From an uncultured Maribacter sp. (lineage in GTDB: Bacteria > Bacteroidota > Bacteroidia > Flavobacteriales > Flavobacteriaceae): DNA of 64,000 bases. Below, in pieces: positions 18,882 to 28,300 of this stretch. Every line of letters starts with the position of its first letter. Within the stretch, counting starts at the first letter, position 1. The stretch lies in assembly GCF_947500985.1 (NCBI RefSeq), contig NZ_CANMTX010000005.1, positions 62,001 to 126,000 of the forward strand. The letters are read 5' to 3'. The notes under the pieces were generated by a model, which was not told where the DNA came from, made no database searches, and worked only from the letters and a program-made list of their open reading frames with translations. The position numbers and the translations under genes are program-made.

Positions 18882-19051
18882 AATCAAACACCTAAAGCTT
18901 ACAATTGAAATACATAATCTACAAGTGTCGCTTAAAGTAACTTCTCGAAAATCTTTATTCAGATTCCATTAAAATAATACTACATTCAAAATTATTTCAA
19001 AAGTTTAGAGACCAGTTTACGACTTAAAACCTATCTAAATAATAAGGTGAA

Positions 19052-19519
19052 ATGAATTTTATTAAAAAAACTTGGAATAAGTTCAAAGAACTTTTTAAAC
19101 AAGGGCTTACTCCTAAGCAATTGTCATTAAGTATTACTGTTACTATTGTTGTTTCTCTTTTTCCAATTTTTGGTATTTCAACAATAGTTCTTACTGCACT
19201 TGCAGTTAAATACAAATTAAACTTACCCATAATGCTCGCATTAAGCTATGTTGTGGAACCTATTAAGGCATTACTTTTTATTCCTTTTATCAATATCGGT
19301 GAAACACTTTTTGGAACGGCACATACCTTATTAACTTTTGAAGCTATAAAAGCAAGTTATGACCTCAGTTTTTGGAATACGCTAAGTTCACTTTCCTATG
19401 AATTACTCTGTGGTTTTGTAGGTTGGGGCTTAACTATTTTACCCGCTTCAATATTTTTTTACTTTTTATTGAAAGAAATGTTAAAATATTTCGTCAAAGG
19501 TTCTAAATCAACCAAATGA
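19052..19519 (+). CDS. DUF2062 membrane protein
   Basis: 155 residues with several hydrophobic helices. The N-terminal cytoplasmic stretch FIKKTWNKFKELFKQGLTPKQLSLS and the helix IVVSLFPIFGISTIVLTALA are typical of DUF2062 proteins, inner-membrane proteins of unknown role. It is the first gene of a five-gene operon in which each gene overlaps the next by 4 to 11 bases. The 170-base upstream region shows no clear promoter. Confidence 0.8.
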   Translation: MNFIKKTWNKFKELFKQGLTPKQLSLSITVTIVVSLFPIFGISTIVLTALAVKYKLNLPIMLALSYVVEPIKALLFIPFINIGETLFGTAHTLLTFEAIKASYDLSFWNTLSSLSYELLCGFVGWGLTILPASIFFYFLLKEMLKYFVKGSKSTK

Positions 19520-20190
19520 GTACAAGAAAAACTATCAAATTTCTAGGATATTTAGGATTAATTGGGTCCATTCTAGTAGGGTTAGGAGAATATTTACTCC
19601 ACTACTCTACTAATATTTTAGGTCATTCCGAAGATTATGAATTCTTTGCTTTTGTAGACTTAGAACATATGACTATGGGTCACTTTTTAGCGGTAATTGG
19701 TCTTCCCTTTTACTTTGCGGGGTACATTCATATATATTTAATGTTAAGATCAGGTAATGAAACATTGGCCAGACTAGTACTAGCTATTGGCTTTATTGCT
19801 TTTGCCGTTGGAGGAATATGGATTGGGTCTCGTTCTTCTATAGGTAACATTGTACATCTTAAAGATTCCATGAACCCAGAAGTTTATAAAGATCTGCTAG
19901 CGCATTATACAAATCATATGGAAGTATTAGTGCAAGCACTAAGGGTTATAGTTGCATTGCTATCTATTGTTTTCATTGTTGCAATACTTAAAGGCGGTAC
20001 GTACTATAAAAAATGGATGGCAATTTTCAGTCCAATTGTTATCTTAATAGCTGTGGCACTAGTTGGTTTAGCAATTCCTTCTATTGGTCAGCATACCTTA
20101 CCTATTTTAATGAATATCACTCATTTTATACTTTTTGGCTTATCGTTATACCAACTAAATATTCTTATAAAACCTTTACAAAATGATTAA
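19516..20190 (+). CDS. DUF6796-like multi-helix membrane protein
   Basis: A 224-residue inner-membrane protein with about six hydrophobic helices. Its ATG overlaps the previous stop codon (ATGA). A histidine-rich motif HMTMGHFLAVIGLPFYFAGY follows helix 1. There is no enzyme motif I can name; it resembles DUF6796 proteins. It overlaps the FG-GAP gene by 8 bases, implying translational coupling. Confidence 0.7.
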   Translation: MSTRKTIKFLGYLGLIGSILVGLGEYLLHYSTNILGHSEDYEFFAFVDLEHMTMGHFLAVIGLPFYFAGYIHIYLMLRSGNETLARLVLAIGFIAFAVGGIWIGSRSSIGNIVHLKDSMNPEVYKDLLAHYTNHMEVLVQALRVIVALLSIVFIVAILKGGTYYKKWMAIFSPIVILIAVALVGLAIPSIGQHTLPILMNITHFILFGLSLYQLNILIKPLQND

Positions 20191-21844
20191 AAAACTACTT
20201 AAAATAATAGGTACGCTCCTATTGATGATGATAATCTTAGTCTTTTTCAGATTCTGGCGAGATTCTGTTTCTGATAAATACGATGTTAGTATTGAATCGG
20301 AGAAAATACCTGAATTTTCAAATGTACCCCTAGATTTTGTTCATAAATACACTGGTGAAAAATCACTTCCATTAGCGCCTTCAGCACTTATTGATATTGA
20401 TAATGACAACATCGATGAAGTATTTTTTGGTGGCGGAATGAGCCAAGAAGATGCCATTTACGCATATCGAAATAATGAATTCGTACTAGTTTCAGAAGAA
20501 GTTGGTTTACCAAAAAAAGGCAACACCACAACTTCATTAGGACTTGTTTCTGGAGATATGGACAATAATGGCTTTACTGACCTTATTATTGCTCGCGAAG
20601 ATGGTCTTCGTATTTACTATAATGATGGTAAAACGTTTACAGAAACAATCGTTAATACACCGGTAAACAAAAAATCATCTCCTGCAGGAATTACCCTTGG
20701 TGATATTGATAAGGACGGAGATTTAGATATTTTCTTAGCTACCTACCTGCACAAAGAACTGATGGAGGGTCAAAACATTTTTGAACGCTATGATTATGGT
20801 TCTACAAGTGAGTTATTATTAAACAACGGTGATAATACTTTTAAGAGTATTACGAAAGCTGCTGGCTTAGACTACATACATAACACCTTTCAAGGGGTTT
20901 TAGTAGATATTGACAATGACTCTTGGTTAGATCTTGTTGTAGTTCATGATACCGGCGAAGCTAGAACATATAAAAATAACGGTGATTTGACTTTTACTAT
21001 GAAATCGAATCCGTTAACTGGTAAGTTCGCTTACCCTATGGGACTTGCAGTTGGTGATTATAATAATGACGGCTTGGTAGATTTTATGTTCTCTAATGTT
21101 GGTACGACTGCCCCAAATTTTATGGCAAGCGGCGACATTAAGGATAAATCCCTTTTTAATGATAAATGGATTCTGTTTAAAAATGAGGGCAATTTTGAAT
21201 TTACCGATGCCGCAGAAGAGGCTAAAATTGCTGATTATGAGTTTTCATGGGGATGCACTTTTGCCGACATGAATAATGACGGACTACAAGATTTGATAGT
21301 TGCAGAAAATTATGTCGATTTTCCTTTCAGTAAAATATTTAAACTACCTGGGCGATTATTGATTCAAAAAGAAGACCACACCTTTGTTCCAACAGAAACA
21401 GAAAGTGGTGTTGAAAATCCGTTTTACGGTATAACCGCACTTGTAAGTGATTTTAATGCTGATGGGCATTTAGACCTTATTTGGACCAATATCGACGGTC
21501 CTTCAAATGCTTTTATCAATAAAGGAAATGCTAACAATTTTGTACAAGTAGATTTAGCAGATGCTGCAGAAGCTATGGGAGCCAAAATTACCGTTGTTAC
21601 ACCAGACGAAACGTATACTGATTGGCTGGTAACCGGTGAAGGATTAGCGAGTGATCAAACTGCATTACTTCACTTTGGATTAGGCAAAACTCAGCATATC
21701 GATAAAATAACGGTAGCCTATTCAAATGGTAACAAAGACGAGATTATTTCACCTAAAATTAATTCGGTTGTAGATGTTATCAAAGAACGTAATCTACAAA
21801 TGGCAAATGATACTGTAGTAACAACCTTGAAAATAAAAAAATGA
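20183..21844 (+). CDS. FG-GAP repeat and ASPIC/UnbV domain protein (CRTAC1-like)
   Basis: A 553-residue exported or membrane-anchored beta-propeller. One N-terminal hydrophobic helix (residues ~3-25) is followed by at least seven Ca2+-binding FG-GAP blades of the form D-x-D-x-(D/N)-G (DIDKDGDLDIFLATY, DYNNDGLVDFMFSN, DFNADGHLDLIWTN). A C-terminal ASPIC/UnbV module follows (LLHFGLGKTQHIDKITVAYSNG). Such proteins are usually extracellular adhesion or substrate-recognition proteins; no partner is known here. It sits inside the overlapping operon 19052-22489. Confidence 0.88.
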   Translation: MIKKLLKIIGTLLLMMIILVFFRFWRDSVSDKYDVSIESEKIPEFSNVPLDFVHKYTGEKSLPLAPSALIDIDNDNIDEVFFGGGMSQEDAIYAYRNNEFVLVSEEVGLPKKGNTTTSLGLVSGDMDNNGFTDLIIAREDGLRIYYNDGKTFTETIVNTPVNKKSSPAGITLGDIDKDGDLDIFLATYLHKELMEGQNIFERYDYGSTSELLLNNGDNTFKSITKAAGLDYIHNTFQGVLVDIDNDSWLDLVVVHDTGEARTYKNNGDLTFTMKSNPLTGKFAYPMGLAVGDYNNDGLVDFMFSNVGTTAPNFMASGDIKDKSLFNDKWILFKNEGNFEFTDAAEEAKIADYEFSWGCTFADMNNDGLQDLIVAENYVDFPFSKIFKLPGRLLIQKEDHTFVPTETESGVENPFYGITALVSDFNADGHLDLIWTNIDGPSNAFINKGNANNFVQVDLADAAEAMGAKITVVTPDETYTDWLVTGEGLASDQTALLHFGLGKTQHIDKITVAYSNGNKDEIISPKINSVVDVIKERNLQMANDTVVTTLKIKK

Positions 21845-22116
21845 TAGAATCTCTAAAAAGAATGTTCAATAAAAGACCAGACGAGTTCGATAAAGTTCCT
21901 GAAGGTGTTTGCCCTAATTGTTGGGGTGACCAAGAATATGGAAACGTAGTTCGTGAAAAATATAAGGATCTACAGATTGAAGTTAATAATCACAGTAGTA
22001 AACATGCCTTTATTCAAAATTTTGTGGTTACCCATTTAACAGGTATACAGCTAAAAAGTAAGGTTAGCGGTCTAGAGTGCCCCACTTGTCATATAACCCT
22101 TAAAAATGAAAGCTAG
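21841..22116 (+). CDS. Small zinc-ribbon-like protein
   Basis: 91 residues with two CxxC pairs (CPNC near residue 24, CPTC near residue 80), suggesting one zinc site. It is cytoplasmic and lacks a signal peptide. The start codon overlaps the preceding stop (ATGA) and the end overlaps the next gene by 11 bases. Not recognised beyond the metal-binding pattern. Confidence 0.75.
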   Translation: MIESLKRMFNKRPDEFDKVPEGVCPNCWGDQEYGNVVREKYKDLQIEVNNHSSKHAFIQNFVVTHLTGIQLKSKVSGLECPTCHITLKNES

Positions 22117-22489
22117 TACTAATTTATACTGGGTTATAAATATACTATTCCTCATCGGTCTTTTTGGTGCGGGTAGTCTAGTTATTACAGAATTTACAAC
22201 AGGTGATGGCTGCCCCAAATTTGGGGCTGTGCCCGCCTGTTTAATCATTCTAATATGTTTTATACTTCCCTTTATTTCGCATTTGCTTAAAAAATGGAAT
22301 CTCATTTATTTCTTATTTACCGGTATTGCAGCACTAATTGCTTTAGTGGCATCGGTAATGCAGTTTATAGGTAATGCAGAATGCCCTAAAACTGATTCAG
22401 GAATACCTATGTGTTATATATCATTACTGATTTTCGCATCACTTATCATCCTTAAAAAAATTCAACTTAATTACCCTAATAACAAATAA
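22106..22489 (+). CDS. Four-helix membrane protein with paired cysteines
   Basis: 127 residues, about four hydrophobic helices. Two similar loops each carry two cysteines (GDGCPKFGAVPAC and NAECPKTDSGIPMC), hinting at an internal duplication and extracytoplasmic disulfides. It is the last gene of the overlapping operon. No family recognised. Confidence 0.7.
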   Translation: MKASTNLYWVINILFLIGLFGAGSLVITEFTTGDGCPKFGAVPACLIILICFILPFISHLLKKWNLIYFLFTGIAALIALVASVMQFIGNAECPKTDSGIPMCYISLLIFASLIILKKIQLNYPNNK

Positions 22490-22842
22490 CTAAATTTACC
22501 TACTCCCTTTTTGTATTTATCGCTTATATAAATTTAGCGAGACTCCACAATCATACCACGTATTAAAATGTATTTTCCTTCACCCCTATTTACACTTTAT
22601 TAAGCTCATATTCAGTACCTAATTAGGTAGACTACTTCTTATTGGTTATTACTGTACTGTTTTTTACTTTCTCGAAAACGTAACTTAAATACTACGTTAC
22701 ACAAACTATTTTCAAATAGAATCAATTATATTTGAGTACACTTGATGTAGTTGGAATAGTCCTTTTATTTGAAATATTAAACGACTCGAATCGTTCAATT
22801 AAAAAGCCATTACAAAGCTTTATAATTTTCAAGTCAATATAT
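22490..22842 (+). promoter_or_regulatory. Control region of the AAA+/kinase-helicase operon
   Basis: 353 bases without a gene. Three dyads are visible: a perfect 14-bp palindrome TACCTAATTAGGTA (22616-22629), AACGTA-N10-TACGTT (22677-22698), and an imperfect 16-mer AACGACTCGAATCGTT (22780-22795). A perfect -7 element TATATTTG (22727-22734) lies between the second and third; no TTTG was found at the matching -33 position. This would place the transcript start near 22741, with a leader of about 100 bases. The regulator is not known; the WYL protein at 32963-33979 is a candidate (inference). Confidence 0.5.
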
Positions 22843-24663
22843 ATGAAAGACACCAAAGTAAGATGGCTCCAAGACTTAAGACGATTTGTTACACTCAAAA
22901 GCCAATTTATACTTTCTGGCAATACCAAAGATTTACAACTGATTAAAAATGACTTTAATGGTTTTAGCTGGCATCGATTAGAAAATGCAATTGATATTGA
23001 ACTTAAAAGTTTAGGTTACACCGAGGTCATATATTATAACCCTTTAGATGGGTTTGACATTCCCTTTTTTACTGGAAATCCTGAAGAAAAGAAAGCATTA
23101 TTCAATAAGTTAAATATACCTCTAAGTAGTCCCTCTAGCTTTAACAATTTAGAGACCTTTAATAGCGTTCTCCAATCAATAGTAAATTTTAAAGAGGCCC
23201 CAATTGCTTTGATAGTAGATTTTGCATCGCAACTTCTTATGAATCCAGAAAGTTTGGTGAAAGCGGAACACGATACTTTTAGCCTCGCAAATGTATTATC
23301 GCAAACGACGAATACGAAACCTCATGGCACCCCGCCTTCCCCATTTTATAATACCGTAATTTGGATTGTAGACAAAGAAGGTGACCTACCAGATTGGATG
23401 GTGGTAAACAATCCTAAAATACGTCACATCCCTATAGAAAAACCAGATCACATTGTTCGTAGAAGACTTGTAGAAACGCTTATACAAGGCTTTGGAAAGC
23501 AAGAAAAAGACGTAGATAGAATTGTTACCGATTTTGTAAATGAAACAGAAGGCCTATTACTTTTAGATCTTGTTGCAATTATAGAGCTTACAAGGGCAGA
23601 GTCTATACCTATTACCCATATTGCAGATGCAGTACGTAGATACAAAGTTGGGGTTACAGAAGATCCTTGGATAAATATTGACAGAGAGAAAATTGTACAG
23701 GGAGAAACCTTTATTAAAACCCGTGTAAAAGGGCAAGATCATTCGGTGCAACATATTATGGATATTGTTAAAAGAGCTATTACAGGTGTAGGCTCTTCTA
23801 AGCGCAATAGTCGCCCTAGAGGTGTTGTATTTTTAGCAGGACCAACGGGTGTAGGTAAAACAGAACTAGCAAAAACACTTACTAGCTTGCTTTTTGGTGA
23901 TGAGAATGCATACATACGTTTTGATATGTCTGAGTTTAGTGCTGAACACTCTGATCAGCGACTTTTAGGCGCACCTCCTGGGTACGTAGGTTATGATGTT
24001 GGTGGCGAGCTTACCAATGCGGTACGCGAAAAACCTTTTAGCGTACTTCTATTTGATGAAATTGAAAAAGCTCATCCACGTATATTAGATAAGTTTCTTC
24101 AGATCCTGGATGATGGAGTTTTAACCAGTGGACGTGGTGATAAGGTATATTTTTCAGAAACCCTTATCATTTTTACTTCTAACCTTGGTATTTACAAGAA
24201 AACAGCTACTGGTGGTCGTATAGCTCATACTTCTTATGAAGATCCTTTTGAAACCATTCAAGAAAAAATTAAATATGAAATAGAGAACTATTTCAAGTTT
24301 GAATTGAACCGACCTGAACTTCTAAATCGTATTGGCGATAATATTATCGTTTTTGACTACATCAGACCTCATGTAGGCGAGATGATTTTTGATATGATGT
24401 TAAATGGTCATTTAAAAGCCATTCAAAAGCAACTCAATATTACCTTAGATTTAGACGATTCTGTAAAAACTAGTCTAAAAGAATTAGCCTTAAAAGACCT
24501 TAGTAATGGTGGTCGAGGTATTCGAAATAAAATAGAATATCACTTTATCACGCCTATTTCTAGATCTCTTTTTAGTCTTGACCCTGCGCCTAATGATGTC
24601 TTGAAAGCTACTACTATTACGGTAGATAATACAGGTACGACCATCACGTTACAAAAACAATAA
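22843..24663 (+). CDS. ClpB/ClpA-like AAA+ ATPase of a predicted defence operon
   Basis: About 606 residues. The ATG at 22843 is preferred over a TTG reading from 22732, which adds 37 residues lying over the promoter and a dyad. The C-terminal half is a ClpB D2-type AAA+ module: Walker A GPTGVGKT (about 333-340), the pore-loop region GAPPGYVGYDVGG, Walker B VLLFDEIEKAH, sensor FTSNLG and arginine-finger region ELLNRIGD, then a ClpB small domain. The first half resembles a second AAA+ domain without Walker A (IALIVDF, NNPKIRHIPIEKPDHIVRRR). It has no ClpP-binding loop that I can see. It is probably a remodelling ATPase for the operon's other proteins. Confidence 0.85.
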   Translation: MKDTKVRWLQDLRRFVTLKSQFILSGNTKDLQLIKNDFNGFSWHRLENAIDIELKSLGYTEVIYYNPLDGFDIPFFTGNPEEKKALFNKLNIPLSSPSSFNNLETFNSVLQSIVNFKEAPIALIVDFASQLLMNPESLVKAEHDTFSLANVLSQTTNTKPHGTPPSPFYNTVIWIVDKEGDLPDWMVVNNPKIRHIPIEKPDHIVRRRLVETLIQGFGKQEKDVDRIVTDFVNETEGLLLLDLVAIIELTRAESIPITHIADAVRRYKVGVTEDPWINIDREKIVQGETFIKTRVKGQDHSVQHIMDIVKRAITGVGSSKRNSRPRGVVFLAGPTGVGKTELAKTLTSLLFGDENAYIRFDMSEFSAEHSDQRLLGAPPGYVGYDVGGELTNAVREKPFSVLLFDEIEKAHPRILDKFLQILDDGVLTSGRGDKVYFSETLIIFTSNLGIYKKTATGGRIAHTSYEDPFETIQEKIKYEIENYFKFELNRPELLNRIGDNIIVFDYIRPHVGEMIFDMMLNGHLKAIQKQLNITLDLDDSVKTSLKELALKDLSNGGRGIRNKIEYHFITPISRSLFSLDPAPNDVLKATTITVDNTGTTITLQKQ

Positions 24664-24668
24664 TCGCT

Positions 24669-25298
24669 ATGGATATACATATATCTCGTATGCATTATCC
24701 TGTAACAACCTTAGGACCCGGAAAACGCATAGGTATTTGGTTACAAGGTTGTTCTATACACTGTGAAGGTTGTATTTCTATGGATACTTGGCAGTTTAAT
24801 ATTAACAAGGTTTCCATTAACGACCTAAAACAGGTTTTAGAAACATGGCTACCTGAATGTGATGGAATTACGATTTCTGGCGGAGAACCTTTTGACCAAG
24901 AAAATGCACTAATAGAACTACTCGAATTCTTAAATTCTTATAACAAGAACATATTGGTTTATAGTGGATATTCTTTTGATGTTTTGAAGGATAGAAAACT
25001 TGTACAAAACGGATTAATAGATGTTCTAATTTCTGAACCTTATGATAATACAGCAAGTCAGACCAAACGACTTCTAGGTAGCGATAATCAAAAAGTTCAT
25101 TTTTTAACTTCGTTGGGTAAAAGTGAATTTGCTACTTATTTAGAACAACCGTTAGAAAAAGAACTGGACATTCATATTACCAAAGAAACCGTTTGGATGG
25201 CAGGAATACCTATCAACGGTATGAAAGAAATTGCTCAAGCCAGTAAAGAAAATAATGTAACCTTATCGCATAGTCAAGCAGTGACTAAAAATAAATAA
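24669..25298 (+). CDS. Radical-SAM activase-like 4Fe-4S protein
   Basis: 209 residues, similar in layout to the small radical-SAM activases (NrdG/PflA-like, 4Fe-4S single-cluster domain). The cluster motif CSIHCEGC gives C28-x3-C32-x2-C35, and the SAM-binding motif is ISGGEPF (about residues 75-81). Such proteins generate a 5'-deoxyadenosyl radical, often to activate a partner enzyme. No glycyl-radical enzyme is present in the window, so the target is probably another protein of this operon or a small molecule (inference). It lies 5 bases after the AAA+ gene and 3 bases before the giant kinase-helicase gene. Confidence 0.85.
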   Translation: MDIHISRMHYPVTTLGPGKRIGIWLQGCSIHCEGCISMDTWQFNINKVSINDLKQVLETWLPECDGITISGGEPFDQENALIELLEFLNSYNKNILVYSGYSFDVLKDRKLVQNGLIDVLISEPYDNTASQTKRLLGSDNQKVHFLTSLGKSEFATYLEQPLEKELDIHITKETVWMAGIPINGMKEIAQASKENNVTLSHSQAVTKNK

Positions 25299-25301
25299 TT
25301 T

Positions 25302-28300
25302 ATGGAATTTGTAAGAGTTTGTCCTGCTTGCCAAAGTGAACGTCCTGTTCAAGAGATGTATTGCCAAAATACGGTCAACGATGCTACGTGTAGTTGGTTG
25401 TTAATGAACGTTACACAAACACCTAAGGGCGGTAAAATAGAAATTAAAAATACCCCTATAGTCAACATTGCACGCCACTGTACTAACGGACACGAAGTAC
25501 AGCCAAACGACTTTATGTGTATGGAATGTGGTGCAGATATAGAAACAGTATCCACACCTCAAAAAAATGCAGATGCTAAGCAAATAGACGAATATCAGAT
25601 TGTAAAAACTGTAAAGACACAACGCACCACCAAAGAGTGTTATATCGTTAAAGACACTGCAGATAAAGAATATTTTCTCACCCTATATTTCGAAAACAGC
25701 GAGCCAGACAAGGGCATTTATAAGGTATTGGACAAAAAGGATACCGACCATGTTGCAACACTCATAAAAACGGGTACTTGGAATGGACGATTTTTTGAGG
25801 TCTCAGAGCGTATCGCAGGTGGATCTTTAGATAAATTGGGGTACTTAGAATTAGACAAGATTGAAAAACTAGTAGATGAGGTTGGCCGAGCCATACACGA
25901 CCTTTCTGAAGCAGGCATACGACACCGCGATATTTGCCCTACTAATATACTCTTGAGAAATTCAGAAAGTTTTGATCTTGTAATTATAGATTTTAGTTCG
26001 GCTCGTTTGTCTGATTATGACCTTGATACCGACACGCCTATAGAACTTACTAGGTACACCGCCCCAGAAGCGATTATTGGCGGAATTAGTCCCGCTTCAG
26101 ATTGGTGGAGCCTTGGTATGATTGTTTTGGAACACATTACAAAAGGGGCTTTCTTTGACAATATCAATGACAAAGCCTTTATGATACATTTAATCACTAG
26201 GGGTGTGGATATTCCGCCTTCTATTGATGAGCGCATTTTACTTTTACTTAAGGGATTACTTTACAGAGACCCAGTTAAACGTTGGAATTGGGAACAGGTT
26301 GATAAATGGCTCAAAAATGAAGAGGTCTTAGCTCCTGTAGAACAGCATACAACAACTACAAAAAAAGAAAAGAAGATTACGTTAGGTTCTGAAAGCTACA
26401 CCAATGTTGCTTTTTTTGCACTAGCCGCTGCCGAAGAAGAACATTGGGAAGAGGGTTTATCGCTTTTTAATTCTGGTTCTCTTGCAAGTTGGGTAAGTGA
26501 AGTACTTGGTAATGACCAAAAATCTGCTGCCGTACGTAATCTTAGAAACAAAGAAGACATTGCGCTAGAATGGCGCTACCCACTAGCCTTAATGATCTTA
26601 AACGAGTCATTACCGTTAACTTGGCGTGGACAGATCGTAATCCCGGCATGGCTAATAGGGAATACGAAAGAAGCTATTAAACTTGTTGAAAGCCAAGTGC
26701 CCGATTATCTTGCAAGTATCCAGCGAGAAAAGTGGCTTACACAACTTAAAGAAAGAAAAGCTAACATTGCGCGTAAAGCCAAAAATCAGGCAATTCAATT
26801 AGACAACGATAAGTTTTTAATCTACAGCCTTAGTTCTTCTCGAGTTAAACTTAAATCTGAATTAGATTTCTTACGCCGACTCTACCCGGATGCTCATAAT
26901 GGCGGTCTCTCAGATGTCATGAGTAATCTACGTGTGCGGGAAGAAGATATGATACTTGTTTTAAGTGCCAACCGTGATCAGTTTATTACACTTGAAGAAC
27001 TTTTAAACAAGACGAAAAAACTTGCAAAAAAGCATGATCTAGAACTCAATATTCCTTTTTATGAAGCATGCCTTGTAAAGTATAGATTAGAGATTTTTGA
27101 GATGCTCAACAACCATTTAGAAGGTTTCTCTCGCTGTAATAATGAAGCGCTAGATAGATGGGCAGATCGTTTTAGAATTGAAAAGCGATTGCCCATAATA
27201 CCTTCAGTTTTATGTCTTTCCGTACCAAAAAATAGATGGATTGCCCCACCTAAACATGAATACGGCTCTAGCTTATTACGCCATTTTGAGAAAAAAGTTG
27301 TGTACGCTTCTTCTAGAGGACCATTGGTTAGGTTAATCATATCAAAACACTCTGCACGTATAGATTTAAATGAACTTGGCACAAGCTTAAAAACTACGGA
27401 GAAACTTGTTCAAAACATTCTTAAAAGGTCTACAGGTACTGAAAATGTAGACCCCTTGGCTTTCAATAAAAATGCACTATTAGCAAGACGCACTAGAAGA
27501 ATGCTGCTTAAAGCTGCCAATTTTAAAAGAGATACGGGACTAGATTCCCTGTTTATGGGTTTTCCTTTTTTGATCGCCCAACAGAAAATGACCCACAGGC
27601 CGCGCATAATGCCTATTCTATTATGGCCCGTTCATCTAGACTTTAGCTCACGGGCAACTACATCTCTAAAAATCAGTTTTGATTATGCCCAAGGTGAAGT
27701 AAGACTGAATCCTGCTCTTGCAAATACATTAGATCCTGATAGCTACAAAAAAATAGAAAAAATAAGCCGTGAGATTCTTGGGAGACAATCGCTGCATAGT
27801 TCTGAAATTATAGATGCTTTTAGCGCATGTTTTCCTGCCAAGAGCAACGAGCTTGCCGCCCACCCTAGCGTTAACTTTAAAAGAGATGAAGTTGGAACGG
27901 AGCTTCATCCATCTGCAGTATTCTTTAATGCTAATTTTACAGGTCAGGCTATTAGTGAAGACTTAAGACTATTACAAAAATTACCGCATACAGGTTCGTC
28001 AATGGAGCCTATCTTAAAAATATCTGAACCTGAAATTATAGAACAGGTTGCCGATAGTACAGAAAATGACCGCTACACTACAATGGCAATTGACCCATCT
28101 CAAGATAATGCCGTACTAAAAAGTAGAACAGCTCCAGGTATTGTAATAGAAGGTCCACCGGGTACAGGGAAAAGTCAAACCATTGTCAATATAATTTCAG
28201 ATTGTATTGGTCGTAAAGAAAAAGTATTGGTCATTTCTCAAAAGAGAGCTGCAATACAAGTTATTCTAAAAAGATTACAGGCTGTAGGTCTAGAAAAGAG

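Noticed and set aside
22732-22842. N-terminal extension of the AAA+ gene from a TTG start
   Set aside because: It would start inside the -7 element and cover a dyad; the ATG at 22843 gives a natural start (MKDTKVRWLQDL).
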